A DNA stretch of 64,000 bases from contig NZ_AP021884.1 of NCBI RefSeq assembly GCF_009938015.1, positions 682,001-746,000 on the forward strand, written 5' to 3'. This document shows positions 34,540 through 43,410 of the stretch, piece by piece; position 1 is the first letter of the stretch; every line of letters starts with the position of its first letter. This DNA is from Sulfuriferula plumbiphila (lineage in GTDB: Bacteria > Pseudomonadota > Gammaproteobacteria > Burkholderiales > Sulfuriferulaceae). The notes below the pieces were generated by a model. That model was not told the DNA's origin. It did not search any database and worked only from the letters and a program-made list of their open reading frames with translations. A program made the translations under genes and the position numbers.

Positions 34540-34980
34540 ATGGAACAAGAATATAAACGGCCAGTTTCGGTGCTGGTCGTTATTCACACACCGCACGCGC
34601 AAGTATTGCTGCTGGAACGGGCCGACCATCCAGGCTGGTGGCAATCTGTCACGGGGAGCCAGGATGGCAGTGAAACCCCGCGGCAGACCGCAGTACGTGA
34701 AGTGGCGGAAGAAACCGGGCTGGATGCACGATGTTTTCAGCTTGACGACTGGGGCTATCAAAACACTTACGCCATCTACCCGCAGTGGCGTCATCGCTAC
34801 GCGCCGGGTATCACCGAGAATACCGAGCACGTATTCGGCCTGATTTTGCCCGAGGCACTGCCGGTCACCGTGGCGCCGCGCGAGCATCTGCGTTATACAT
34901 GGCTGGCGGCTGAAGCGGCGGCGGCAAAATGCTTCTCTCCCAGCAATGCCGAGGCGATCAAACGCCTGCTCGAAATATAG
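34540..34980 (+). CDS. nudB: dihydroneopterin triphosphate diphosphatase (Nudix)
   Basis: A 146-residue Nudix hydrolase. The Nudix box runs from GSQDGSE through TAVREVAEETGL (residues about 40-62). The surrounding pattern (VSVLVVIHTP, GWWQSVTGSQ, WRHRYAPG, NTEHVFGLILP) is that of NudB, which removes pyrophosphate from dihydroneopterin triphosphate in folate synthesis. In many proteobacteria nudB lies close to aspS and yebC-ruvC; here aspS is near and yebC-ruvC follow 7 kb later, separated by accessory genes. Confidence 0.88.
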   Translation: MEQEYKRPVSVLVVIHTPHAQVLLLERADHPGWWQSVTGSQDGSETPRQTAVREVAEETGLDARCFQLDDWGYQNTYAIYPQWRHRYAPGITENTEHVFGLILPEALPVTVAPREHLRYTWLAAEAAAAKCFSPSNAEAIKRLLEI

Positions 34981-35116
34981 GAAACAACAGCTGTGTCTAC
35001 ACGTGCAATCCGGTCAATCCTGTCCAGGTCTGGCATCCGTTCAGGATGTTTTGCGTAGCCAGGGTGGTCACGTAAATGACATATTGTGCATATAGGATGC
35101 ACAGGTTATTTTGTTA

Positions 35117-36922
35117 ATGGGTAGAATGTCCATGGGACCGCGTGACCTGTTGCTGGATATCCTGGAAAACGGAACCCTCCAGGCTGTTTTCCAACCCATC
35201 ATGGATTTGCGCGCGGGCCAGCTGATAGGCTATGAAGGCCTGATCCGCGGTCCTTCCGACAGTCCGTTGCATGCCCCCATCAAGCTGCTGACTACTGCCG
35301 AGCAATTTGGCTTGTCAGCCCGCCTGGAGTCCCTGTGTGCGGCTACCGTGCTTGACTGGTTCATCAAGCGAGCGCTACCCGGACGCCTGTTTTTGAATGT
35401 GAGTCCGCTGGGTTTGCTGGAAGGTTGCCTGAAAACCGATGCAGTCCAGGCACGCCTCACCAGAGAAGATTTCCCGCGTGATCGTATTGTTTTCGAGATT
35501 ACCGAAAGTTCTCCCAAGATGGCGTTGGCGCCGGTGGTGGAAGCGGTCATGGCGTTGCGTGCACAGGGATTCCAGATTGCGCTGGATGACTTGGGTGAAG
35601 GCTTTTCCAGTCTCAGGCTGTGGTCAGAACTGCAGCCGGATTATGTAAAAATAGACAAGCATTTTGTCCATGGGATTCACCAGGACCCCACCAAGCTGCA
35701 ATTCATCCGTTCCATACAGCAAATCGCCGAGAACGGCGGCGCGCGCTTGATTGCGGAAGGCATCGAGAACCGGGCCGAGTTCCAGGTCATCAAGGACATG
35801 GGTATCTGTTTCGGGCAAGGCTATTTCATAGGTCACCCGCTAGACCGTCCGGCCCATTCGCCCAGCCAGGAAGTGCTGGAGTGCATGGCCAGTGCACAAA
35901 TTTGCGTTTATCCACATACCCGGAAAATTGACGCCCGCAAGAATCAATCCAGAAAATTGCTGATTGAAGCGCCTTCGGTATCGCCGGATGCAATGAGCGA
36001 AGAAGTGCTCAATGTATTGCAGGCGCATCCCAAGCTCCACGCCTTGCCGGTGGTTAAAGATGGCGTGCCTGTCGGGTTGATCAATCGCGGCATGCTGATT
36101 GACCGTTTTTCACGTGTGTACACGCGTGAATTGTATGGCCGCAAGCCTTGCGCCATGTTCATGGACAGCGCCCCGCTGATTGTCGATATCAAAACATCCG
36201 TGGCCGAATTGAGCCAACTGGTTGTCAACAAGGGTAAAAGCAATTTTGCCGATGGGTATATCTTCACCGATCGGAGGCGCTACATGGGTGTGGGATCGAG
36301 CTTTGACCTGATGCAGGAAATCACCCGGATGCAAATCCAGGCAGCGCGCTATGCCAACCCCCTGACCCTGCTGCCAGGAAACGTGCCGATCAGCGAACAT
36401 ACCGAACGTTTGCTGGAAAATAAGCAGGCGTTTTGTGCGTGCTATGCCGACCTGGATCATTTCAAGCCCTTCAATGATGTCTACGGCTATCGCAAGGGGG
36501 ATGAAGTCATCCAGATGACAGCCAATTTGCTATCTGTGCATTGCGATCCGGACATGGATTTTGTCGGGCATATCGGCGGTGATGATTTCTTTATACTTTT
36601 CCAGAGCACGGATTGGGAGCAGCGTTGCCGCAAGACACTGGATGCATTTGACAGCAACCTTGCGCGGATGCTGTCAGCCCAAATCCTGGCTGACGGCGGC
36701 TATGTGGCGGAAGACCGGCGCGGCAACATGGAATTTCATTCTTTCCCCGCATTATCCATTGGGGTGGTACAGGTTGCGCCGGGACGATTTGCCGGACATC
36801 ACGAGGTCGCTGCGGCTGCGACGGAAGTAAAAAAAATGGCAAAACGCACCCCGGGCTCCAGCCTCTACGTTGATAAGCGCAGCAGCGCGCCGGGGCGTGA
36901 GCAGCCACGCGTTGCCGCATAG
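35117..36922 (+). CDS. EAL-CBS-GGDEF signalling protein
   Basis: About 601 residues. An EAL domain (residues about 10-250) keeps the catalytic set: EGL at 40 (Glu kept, Ala replaced by Gly), FLNVSP, EITESS, ALDDLGEGFSSL, YVKIDKHFV, AEGIE and GQGYFIGHP. Two CBS repeats (about 270-390) follow, then a GGDEF domain with the signature GGDDF at 487-491, Asp replacing the catalytic Glu, and no RxxD inhibitory site nearby. It is probably a c-di-GMP phosphodiesterase with a weak or sensory GGDEF domain. Starts at 35117 or 35126 are both possible. Monocistronic. Confidence 0.85.
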   Translation: MGRMSMGPRDLLLDILENGTLQAVFQPIMDLRAGQLIGYEGLIRGPSDSPLHAPIKLLTTAEQFGLSARLESLCAATVLDWFIKRALPGRLFLNVSPLGLLEGCLKTDAVQARLTREDFPRDRIVFEITESSPKMALAPVVEAVMALRAQGFQIALDDLGEGFSSLRLWSELQPDYVKIDKHFVHGIHQDPTKLQFIRSIQQIAENGGARLIAEGIENRAEFQVIKDMGICFGQGYFIGHPLDRPAHSPSQEVLECMASAQICVYPHTRKIDARKNQSRKLLIEAPSVSPDAMSEEVLNVLQAHPKLHALPVVKDGVPVGLINRGMLIDRFSRVYTRELYGRKPCAMFMDSAPLIVDIKTSVAELSQLVVNKGKSNFADGYIFTDRRRYMGVGSSFDLMQEITRMQIQAARYANPLTLLPGNVPISEHTERLLENKQAFCACYADLDHFKPFNDVYGYRKGDEVIQMTANLLSVHCDPDMDFVGHIGGDDFFILFQSTDWEQRCRKTLDAFDSNLARMLSAQILADGGYVAEDRRGNMEFHSFPALSIGVVQVAPGRFAGHHEVAAAATEVKKMAKRTPGSSLYVDKRSSAPGREQPRVAA

Positions 36923-37027
36923 CCATCCATGATTATGATGCGCATGGACAAGCCATCCTCCATCAGGCTGTGCTTCAGGGACACATCGAGCCGACGCTTC
37001 GACCGCAGGAATTGCTATCATAGGGCC

Positions 37028-37780
37028 ATGAGTATCGTTCTGCGCGTCGCCAGCTACAACATCCATAAAGGGTTTTCCCACTTTAACCGACGCATGGTCA
37101 TCCACGAGCTGCGTGAGCGGCTACGGGCGCTGTCCGCGCAGATTGTGTTTCTGCAGGAAGTGCAAGGTAGCCACGCTGGCCACGCGGAGCGTTTCGCTAA
37201 CTGGCCCACCACGCCCCAATACGAATTTCTCGCCGACAGCGTATGGGAGGACTTCGCCTACGGCAAAAACGCCGTCTACGATGCAGGCCACCACGGCAAT
37301 GCCATCTTGTCGCGCTATCCCATCCTGCGCTGGGAGAATCTGGATATTTCCGCCCACGCCTACGAATCACGTGGCCTGCTACACGCCGAGATGGCGGTGC
37401 CGGGGATGAAACGAGAGCTGCATTGCCTGTGCGTGCACATGGGCTTGTTCGAACGCGGCCGTACCATTCAGATGCATTTGCTGGCCGAACGTATCCGTAG
37501 CGCAGTACCGGATGGCGCGCCGCTCATTATTGCCGGTGACTTCAACGACTGGCGCATCCGGGCCGGGAAGCAGCTGGCGCAGGAATTGGGGCTTAGAGAA
37601 GTGTTCGAGCTTGCCCACGGTAGCCCGGCGCGCAGTTTCCCCTCGGCATTTCCGATGTTCCACCTCGACCGAATCTACGTGCGCGGCTTTGACGTGGCGG
37701 ACGCGCGCGTATTGCACGGCGCCAGCTGGCGGCGCATTTCTGACCACGCCGCGCTCACTGCAACCCTACAACACGCATGA
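37028..37780 (+). CDS. endonuclease/exonuclease/phosphatase family protein, YbhP-like
   Basis: A 250-residue EEP-fold hydrolase: VASYNIHKGF near the N-terminus, IVFLQEVQG (metal-binding Glu), GNAILSRYPI, IIAGDFNDWR and ISDHAALTA at the end. The start ATG at 37028 is chosen because the family begins LRVASYNIH; the upstream frame is unlike it. It overlaps the cardiolipin synthase by four bases, the same pairing as E. coli ybhP-clsB, so a role in phospholipid metabolism is likely by context. Confidence 0.85.
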   Translation: MSIVLRVASYNIHKGFSHFNRRMVIHELRERLRALSAQIVFLQEVQGSHAGHAERFANWPTTPQYEFLADSVWEDFAYGKNAVYDAGHHGNAILSRYPILRWENLDISAHAYESRGLLHAEMAVPGMKRELHCLCVHMGLFERGRTIQMHLLAERIRSAVPDGAPLIIAGDFNDWRIRAGKQLAQELGLREVFELAHGSPARSFPSAFPMFHLDRIYVRGFDVADARVLHGASWRRISDHAALTATLQHA

Positions 37781-38934
37781 CACCCGGTCTCCTGTCCGGT
37801 AACCGCATTACCCTGCTACAAAACGGTAGGGAATTTTTTCCCGCGCTGCAGGCGGCGATAGACGCTGCGCAGCACGAAGTCCATCTGGAAACCTATATTT
37901 TTGCAGACGACCCGACCGGGCGCACGATTGCCGCCGCCCTGTCGCGTGCTGCATTGCGTGGAGTGAATGTGCGTTTGATGCTGGACGGATTCGGTTGCAA
38001 GACACTGCCACACATGTTGCTGAACGAGATGCGCCGCGATGGCGTCGAGATATTGATATTTCGCCCCGAGCCCGGCCTGCTGCACCTGCGCCGCAACCGC
38101 CTGCGCCGCCTGCACCGCAAGCTGTGCATGGCAGATGCGCGCATCGCGTTCGTGGGTGGTATCAATATCATTGACGACATGGACACCCCCGGCCAGATTC
38201 CGCCGCGCTACGACTATGCGGTGCAGGTGGAGGGTCCGATACTCGCTCAAATCGTGCCCGTGATGCGGCGCCTGTGGAAGCTGGTTAAATGGACCCAAGG
38301 CCGCCGCCGCTCGCGTCTGCCGCACTCAGTTGTGCACACTGCACCAGCAGGCGACCAGCATGCTGCGCTGCTGATACGCGATAACCTGCGTCATCGGCGC
38401 GACATTGAGCAAGCTTATCTGGATGCCATCAGTGCAGCGCGCAGTGAAATTATTATTGCCAATGCCTACTTCCTGCCCGGTATCCGTTTCCGCCGTACAT
38501 TGATCGAGGCGGCCGAACGCGGCGTGCGCGTTACTTTGCTATTGCAGGGCAGGGTGGAATACCGCCTGCTGCACTATGCCACGCGCGCCCTGTATGGCCA
38601 ATTTCTGGCGGCAGGGATAAAAATATGTGAATACCATAAGAGTTTTCTGCACGCCAAAGTAGCGGTAATAGACCGCTACTGGGCAACCGTCGGCTCCAGC
38701 AATATAGACCCGTTCAGCCTGTTGCTGGCGCGCGAGGCCAATGTGGTGGTCGAAGACAGCTCATTTGCCGCGCAACTGCGTGCCAGCCTGCAAACAGCCA
38801 TGGATACAGGCAGCCAGTGCCTTATTCACGACAGTTGGGTGCATCGGCCCTGGTACAAGCGCAGCCTGGTCTGGCTGGCCTATGGTACGGTGCGCTTCAT
38901 GATGGGAATGCTGGGGTACGGCAAGCAAAGCTGA
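37777..38934 (+). CDS. clsB: cardiolipin synthase B-like phospholipase D family protein
   Basis: A 385-residue protein with two HKD motifs: HRKLCMADARIAFVGGIN and HAKVAVIDRYWATVGSSNID. It joins phosphatidyl groups to form cardiolipin at the inner membrane. A C-terminal hydrophobic stretch (SLVWLAYGTVRFMMGMLGYG) probably anchors it. It starts in the ATGA overlap with the YbhP-like gene, as in E. coli; E. coli ClsB is similar in size. Confidence 0.88.
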   Translation: MTPGLLSGNRITLLQNGREFFPALQAAIDAAQHEVHLETYIFADDPTGRTIAAALSRAALRGVNVRLMLDGFGCKTLPHMLLNEMRRDGVEILIFRPEPGLLHLRRNRLRRLHRKLCMADARIAFVGGINIIDDMDTPGQIPPRYDYAVQVEGPILAQIVPVMRRLWKLVKWTQGRRRSRLPHSVVHTAPAGDQHAALLIRDNLRHRRDIEQAYLDAISAARSEIIIANAYFLPGIRFRRTLIEAAERGVRVTLLLQGRVEYRLLHYATRALYGQFLAAGIKICEYHKSFLHAKVAVIDRYWATVGSSNIDPFSLLLAREANVVVEDSSFAAQLRASLQTAMDTGSQCLIHDSWVHRPWYKRSLVWLAYGTVRFMMGMLGYGKQS

Positions 38935-39018
38935 AGAATGTGTGGCGCGATGAAATTATCTTATGGCCAGCCAGATGCGGGATAGCTGGCCTATATTGAA
39001 ATGACAGGAGGCAGAATC

Positions 39019-39252
39019 ATGCTCACATCCATCGCCAGTGTCATGTTCCATCTCGATCGTAATCTCGGTCCTTCCGAAAAAGGCGTGCTGGAAGACTGCG
39101 TGCGCGAAGACCCCTGCGTCATCAGCGCGCATGTTTCACAATCTGCTCCGCATCTCATGCTGGTCGCCTATGATCCCGACTGCACCAGCATGCGCAGCAT
39201 CCATCAAAATCTCACCGGCCGCGGTGTGGATGCACAGTTAGTGGGGCTGTGA
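39019..39252 (+). CDS. small ferredoxin-fold-like protein (77 residues)
   Basis: An AGGAGG site seven bases upstream fixes the ATG at 39019. The length and beta-alpha-beta pattern (MLTSIASVMFHLDRNLG, VISAHVSQSAPHLMLVAY, MRSIHQNLTGRGVDAQLVGL) resemble heavy-metal-associated (HMA) domains, but the metal-binding CxxC is absent. Two cysteines are present (EDCVREDPC). The function is unknown. A decayed copy of the same sequence lies beyond the insertion sequence at about 40384-40495. Confidence 0.6.
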   Translation: MLTSIASVMFHLDRNLGPSEKGVLEDCVREDPCVISAHVSQSAPHLMLVAYDPDCTSMRSIHQNLTGRGVDAQLVGL

Positions 39253-39542
39253 CCTGCATTGAATTGCGGTAGTGCTCCGGGCGAAACGTATCAGCGCCTT
39301 CGCCCCGAGGTCATCGCATGCTTGTCATACCACAGCTGTTTGAAATTCACTTTCGGCCTGGGAGTTGCGTCGGTAAATGTTGTATGGCTGGACTTTTCCC
39401 GGTGCCCTTGCCGTTAAAACAACGAGAAGCCTTGGCCTTGCCCCCGTGGTTCTCCGCTGTTCGTTTTTAATAAGGCATGACGGACACAGGCGGAGCACTA
39501 ATATAGAGCGTATTTTGCATTAATCCGGTGCAGCACTCGCTA

Positions 39543-39561
39543 GGTACTGTCGTCACGAGAT
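39543..39561 (+). repeat. left terminal inverted repeat of the IS
   Basis: GGTACTGTCGTCACGAGAT, matching the reverse complement of 40355-40373 at 17 of 19 positions. Confidence 0.85.
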
Positions 39562-40316
39562 AGTCAGCCAAAGGGTAAGACAGCGAATTTGTACGGCAGC
39601 CACGAAGGATGACAAGTTTTTCGCATAGCGGGTGGCGATCCCTCGCCACCGCTTGAGATGCAAGAATGCGTTCTCGACCAAATGGCGTAGCTTGTAGAGA
39701 TGCTTATCGTACTCTCTGGGTTGTTTACGGTTTTTGCGCGGCGGAATAACCGCTTTTGCTCCTTGTTCCTCGACTTTCGCCACGATCGCATCGCTGTCGT
39801 AGCCTTTGTCGGCAAGAAGGTGCTCCATCTGAAATCCCTCAATCAATTGGTCAGCCTCAGCGCAATCTGCTCGGGTACCTTCTGTAATAACTGCTCTGAG
39901 CGGCATACCATGCGCATCCACGGCCAGATGTATCTTTGTGTTGAGCCCCCTTTTGTACGGCTCATGCCTTGATTGCCTCCGCGTGCCCCAGCGGCATGGG
40001 GGGGAACCTTGCAATGGCTGGCATCGATCATGAGCCATTCGTAATCCGGCTCGACAATGAGCTTTTCCAGCAACGACTCCCAAATGCCTTGATCGCGCCA
40101 ACGGCAAAAGCGTCGATGGGTGTTTTTCCATCCTCCATACGAGGCAGGCAGGTCTCGCCACGGCGCACCCGTGCGAAGAATCCAAAACACCGCATTGATA
40201 AATCGGCGGTTATCTTGTACCACTCCACCCCAAACACCTGCGCGCCCAGGTAAATGCGGTTCGAGCAAGGCCCAATGTTTGTCCGTAATGTCGTGTCGAT
40301 GGATGGTTTCTGGCAT
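39553..40316 (-). CDS. IS5-family DDE transposase, two frames (probable -1 frameshift)
   Basis: The first frame starts at 40316 (MPETIHRHDITDKHWALLEP) and runs to a stop at 39843. Homology passes to the -1 frame near 39945-39955, where it continues GLNTKIHLAVDAHGMPLRAV to 39553. The shift site on the minus strand reads A-AAA-GGG-GGC after ACA, a plausible slippery sequence. DDE residues: Asp in MIDASH, Asp in LLADKGYDSD, Glu in VENAFLHLKRWRG. Programmed frameshifting is known in this group, so the gene is probably functional rather than broken. Confidence 0.85.
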
Positions 40317-40354
40317 TCGGTTATGAGTTTTTTACGAAAACCATATTTTGCCAC

Positions 40355-40373
40355 ATCTTGTGACGACAGTATC
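40355..40373 (-). repeat. right terminal inverted repeat of the IS
   Basis: Reads GATACTGTCGTCACAAGAT on the minus strand; partner of 39543-39561. Confidence 0.85.
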
Positions 40374-40383
40374 TAACAAATCG

Positions 40384-40495
40384 ACCATCTGTGCCAGCGT
40401 CGGGCGCCACCTCGATCGCAGGCCCCTCCGAAAAGCGTGCCGGAAGGCTGTTGCGCCAAGACCCTGGCGGGATCAACGCTCGTGTTTCCCCATCG
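40384..40495 (+). pseudogene. decayed copy of the 77-residue gene at 39019
   Basis: Aligning by eye, this stretch matches 39022-39140 at roughly 70% with several short gaps: shared blocks are GCCAGYGTC, CTCGATCG, TCCGAAAA and GCGTGCYGGAAG. The gaps break the frame. It starts about 10 bases inside the right flank of the IS, so a tandem duplicate probably existed before the IS arrived. The rest of the gap to 40595 shows nothing else recognisable. Confidence 0.55.
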
Positions 40496-40595
40496 GTATC
40501 CCATTTGATGCGATTTTTTCAATTTCTTCTATAGTCAAAAGGACTTCGTTATTTATAGCTGCCCGCCCCGCTCTGAAAATAATTGAGAGGTATCC

Positions 40596-40952
40596 ATGTC
40601 AAGATCATCCGAATTGCTGAAACTTCCAGGTGTCATGGCTGCGGGTCTTTTTTCAAGAAAAGGATTGCTGGAAGAGTTCGAAGGACCTTTCTCCGCGGCG
40701 GAAGCCGCAGCAATGGCTAGTTTGTGTTCTTCCATTACCCTCACCATGGAGATGCAGGGCCTTTTCTTGGATCATCTGGCGGATAAGTCGGGCTGGGAGT
40801 CCTGCTATGGCTGGGCGATGTGGGGTCCCGAAATGTGCATTACCAGCATACGCGACAGCATGTGCATTCTGCATGCGCAGGAGACTTCGTTCAGCGAGGT
40901 GATCTCGGTCATGCGCCAATCGGCGGGTGTTGAAGAAAACAGTACTGAATGA
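40596..40952 (+). CDS. Roadblock/LC7-like protein (DUF2173 type), paralogue 1
   Basis: 118 residues, start at an ATG behind GAGAGG. The pattern LLKLPGVMAAGLFSRKGLLEEF recurs in the two following genes (LMSLPGVYGAIEFSCTGELG; LLVIKGVVAAFRFNDDGSLA), so the three are tandem paralogues. The fold expected for this family (COG4831/DUF2173) is Roadblock-like and homodimeric or heterodimeric. It differs from the others in the centre (GWESCYGWAMWGPEMCITSI) and has four cysteines. No partner GTPase (MglA type) is nearby. Family assignment is from memory of the motif, not a search. Confidence 0.6.
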   Translation: MSRSSELLKLPGVMAAGLFSRKGLLEEFEGPFSAAEAAAMASLCSSITLTMEMQGLFLDHLADKSGWESCYGWAMWGPEMCITSIRDSMCILHAQETSFSEVISVMRQSAGVEENSTE

Positions 40953-40963
40953 AAGGGAGCAAT

Positions 40964-41296
40964 ATGCCTACATTGGATCAATTGATGTCTTTGCCGGGCG
41001 TGTATGGTGCAATTGAGTTTTCCTGCACTGGAGAGCTGGGCGAGATGCGTGGCGAACTTGAACGTGGTTTCGCCGAAGTTGTCGCTCAGATGTGCGCCGC
41101 TAACGTAGCCATTTACCGCATGCAGGCCACGGGATGGGCAAAATATACTGGCCAGCAGGGTTTTCTGCCAGAACGCGGTTTTGCCTTCCTGAGTCTGGAT
41201 CATGTCATGATGGGTATGGGAGGCCAGGCCATCCTCGCGCGCGGCAAGGATTTTGATTACGACCAGGCTTACACGCTCTTCAATGAAGATACCTAG
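40964..41296 (+). CDS. Roadblock/LC7-like protein (DUF2173 type), paralogue 2
   Basis: 110 residues. The ATG at 40964 is preferred over 40949 because AAGGGAGC stands at the right distance and the length then equals paralogue 3. It contains MPTLDQLMSLPGVYGAIEFS, MCAANVAIYRMQATGWAKYTG and a C-terminal AILARGKDFDYDQAYTLF, the most family-like of the three. The start lies 12 bases after paralogue 1's stop. Confidence 0.62.
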   Translation: MPTLDQLMSLPGVYGAIEFSCTGELGEMRGELERGFAEVVAQMCAANVAIYRMQATGWAKYTGQQGFLPERGFAFLSLDHVMMGMGGQAILARGKDFDYDQAYTLFNEDT

Positions 41297-41328
41297 CCAC
41301 GCCGGCGTCGGGAAAGGAGGATGGAACC

Positions 41329-41664
41329 ATGATTGATCTGGAAAACCTGCTTGTGATCAAGGGCGTGGTTGCCGCATTTCGCTTCAATGATGACGGTTCC
41401 CTGGCCGAGTCGGTAGGTGAGTTGGATCAAGAGAATGCAAGTCTGGCGGCGCAGCTGTGTTACGCCAATGGGCGCATCTCTCATCAAAGCAGCAATGTCC
41501 TCATGACCATTTCCGGCATGGCGGGTTGGCCGCCTCGGGGATGGATGATGCTGGGCGATGCGTTGTCCATCTGCACGATCGCAAATGTGGTCTGTTTTGT
41601 AAGCAACGCCGGGGTGTCTTTCAACGAGGTAGTGCACGTCCTGTCGGAAGTGGGGCACGAATAG
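41329..41664 (+). CDS. Roadblock/LC7-like protein (DUF2173 type), paralogue 3
   Basis: 111 residues behind a strong AAAGGAGG site. MIDLENLLVIKGVVAAFRFN, LCYANGRISHQSSNVLMTISG and GDALSICTIANVVCFVSNAG align with paralogues 1 and 2. Together the three form a likely operon of small interacting subunits with no other gene attached. Confidence 0.62.
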   Translation: MIDLENLLVIKGVVAAFRFNDDGSLAESVGELDQENASLAAQLCYANGRISHQSSNVLMTISGMAGWPPRGWMMLGDALSICTIANVVCFVSNAGVSFNEVVHVLSEVGHE

Positions 41665-41710
41665 GCTCACCTTCCTGCTGGCTTGATCAGCGTGAATATC
41701 CAGTTCCAAG

Positions 41711-42025
41711 TCAAGTTAAACGATTATGAAAAAACTGGTGTGTAGTGAACGTAATGTGGTCTGCTCTCATCCTGCCACTGCTCGCGCAGCGAGTGACCTC
41801 AGCATGCCACGAATAATCCGTCGCTCCATTTCCGAACCGCTCGCCGGTGCGGCCTTTGAGTAGTTCGTAGGCGCATTCCCGATCCGCTTCTTTTACATAA
41901 TATGAGACCGTGACGGTTGGCCATTTGCGGCAGCAGGAAGAGCGATTGGCTGGTTTTGGCAATGGGCAGAGGTTCGGTCGTGGTGGGTTATCGGGAGCGG
42001 GGCCAAAATGGTAAGATTGACGCAT
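41711..42025 (-). CDS. doubtful small ORF in the gap before yebC
   Basis: The 383-base stretch 41665-42047 has no recognised gene. The only candidate is this 104-codon minus-strand frame (segments [20 protein letters not shown] and [15 protein letters not shown]), with no clear ribosome binding site and a proline-rich start. No family was recognised. It may be a relic or spurious. Confidence 0.25.
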   Translation of the reverse strand: MRQSYHFGPAPDNPPRPNLCPLPKPANRSSCCRKWPTVTVSYYVKEADRECAYELLKGRTGERFGNGATDYSWHAEVTRCASSGRMRADHITFTTHQFFHNRLT

Positions 42026-42047
42026 TTTTCAGAACCAAGAGGTAGTT

Positions 42048-42773
42048 ATGTCCGGCCACAGCAAATGGGCGAATATCAAACACAAGAAAGCCGCGACGGA
42101 CGCCAAGCGCGGCAAGATTTTCACGCGCTTGATTAAAGAAATCACCGTCGCCGCCAGATTGGGTGGCAGCGACAGCAGTTGTAACCCGCGCTTGCGTCTG
42201 GCCATGGACAAGGCCTTCGATGCCAACATGCCGAAAGACACCACGGAACGCGCCATTAAACGCGGCTCTGGTGAGCTGGAGGGTGTGAACTACGAGGAAG
42301 TGCGTTATGAGGGTTACGGCATCAATGGCGCGGCGGTGATAGTGGATTGTCTCACCGACAACAAGGTGCGTACCGTCGCCGACGTGCGCCATGCCTTCAG
42401 CAAGCATGGCGGCAACATGGGCGCCGAAGGTTCGGTGGCGTTCCAGTTCAAGCACTGTGGCCAGCTCTTGTTCGCTCCCGGGACCGACGAGGACAAGCTG
42501 ATGGAAGCCGCACTGGAAGCGGGTGTGGATGATATTGTCAGCCACGAGGATGGCAGTATCGAAGTCATTACGCCGCCGTACGAGTTGCACACCATCAAAC
42601 AGGCGCTGGAAGCGGCTGGATTCAAGCCGGAATTCGCTGAAGTGAGCATGAAGGCGCTGAATGAAACCGAGCTGAGTGGCGACGATGCGGAAAAAATGCA
42701 AAAGCTGCTGGATGCACTGGAGTCCCTGGACGACGTGCAGGAGGTGTTTACCTCCGCAGTGATTAATGAGTAG
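42048..42773 (+). CDS. yebC: YebC/PmpR family protein
   Basis: A 241-residue member of the YebC family ([22 protein letters not shown] split across the N-terminus), classically called a transcriptional regulator and recently linked to resolving stalled ribosomes at proline stretches. [20 protein letters not shown] and [16 protein letters not shown] are conserved. It precedes ruvC, as in most proteobacteria, and is probably cotranscribed with ruvCAB. Confidence 0.93.
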   Translation: MSGHSKWANIKHKKAATDAKRGKIFTRLIKEITVAARLGGSDSSCNPRLRLAMDKAFDANMPKDTTERAIKRGSGELEGVNYEEVRYEGYGINGAAVIVDCLTDNKVRTVADVRHAFSKHGGNMGAEGSVAFQFKHCGQLLFAPGTDEDKLMEAALEAGVDDIVSHEDGSIEVITPPYELHTIKQALEAAGFKPEFAEVSMKALNETELSGDDAEKMQKLLDALESLDDVQEVFTSAVINE

Positions 42774-42806
42774 CCGCCATTATCTGACCGGCTTGAACGC
42801 GTCAAG

Positions 42807-43334
42807 GTGAATAGCATCCGTATCCTCGGCATCGACCCCGGCCTGCGCATCACCGGCTTCGGCGTCATCGAAAAAACCGGCAGCCGCATCCAGTACCTCA
42901 CCAGCGGCTGCATCAAGAGCGGGGAGGGGGCGTTGCCGGAGCGGCTGAAAGTCATCCTGCTGAGCCTGCGCGAGGTGATTCAGAGCAACCAGCCGCAGCA
43001 GGTGGCGGTGGAAAAGGTGTTCGTCAACGTCAATCCGCAGTCCACCCTGCTGCTCGGCCAGGCGCGCGGTGCGGCAATATGCGCGGCGGTGCTGGAGGCG
43101 CTGCCGGTGGCCGAATATACCGCGCTGCAAGTGAAACAGGCGGTGGTGGGCAACGGCCACGCCGCCAAGGAGCAGGTACAGGAGATGGTCAAACGCCTGC
43201 TGAATCTGCCCGGCGTACCCAGCCCGGACGCCGCCGATGCGCTGGCCTGCGCCCTCTGCCACGCTCACGGCGGACAAGGGTTGGGCGGCTTCGCCACGGC
43301 GGGCTATCGGGTCAAAAACGGGCGTCTGGTTTAA
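42807..43334 (+). CDS. ruvC: crossover junction endodeoxyribonuclease RuvC
   Basis: RuvC (175 residues) cuts Holliday junctions. [18 protein letters not shown] carries the first catalytic Asp, [21 protein letters not shown] the catalytic Glu, and [17 protein letters not shown] the C-terminal Asp pair. The start is GTG at 42807 with AAGG upstream. It is followed by a large hairpin before ruvA. Confidence 0.96.
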   Translation: MNSIRILGIDPGLRITGFGVIEKTGSRIQYLTSGCIKSGEGALPERLKVILLSLREVIQSNQPQQVAVEKVFVNVNPQSTLLLGQARGAAICAAVLEALPVAEYTALQVKQAVVGNGHAAKEQVQEMVKRLLNLPGVPSPDAADALACALCHAHGGQGLGGFATAGYRVKNGRLV

Positions 43335-43341
43335 AGCTCGC

Positions 43342-43410
43342 CACGGGGAAGGCAAAAGGCAAGCCCAGGGGGCTTGAATTTTGCCTTTTGCCTTCACTGT
43401 TCTCCCCGTG
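43342..43410 (+). repeat. long imperfect palindrome between ruvC and ruvA
   Basis: CACGGGGA (43342-43349) pairs with TCCCCGTG (43403-43410), and inside it AAGGCAAAAGGCAA with TTGCCTTTTGCCTT (43381-43394) and AGCCC with GGGCT. It makes one of the strongest hairpins in the window. No T-run follows, so read-through into ruvA is expected; mRNA stabilisation or partial attenuation are possible. Confidence 0.7.

Larger units (their letters stand above)
39543..40373 (-). mobile_element. IS5-family (IS427-type) insertion sequence, 831 bp
   Basis: Bounded by 19-bp terminal inverted repeats (GRTACTGTCGTCACRAGAT, 17/19) and flanked by a TA duplication (39541-39542 and 40374-40375), so the target was CTAA, fitting the YTAR preference of this group. 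It contains one transposase split over two frames on the minus strand. Left flank is 39253-39542 (290 bases), which holds only a hairpin (GGGCGAA 39279-39285 / TTCGCCC 39299-39305) and no recognisable gene. Confidence 0.88.
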
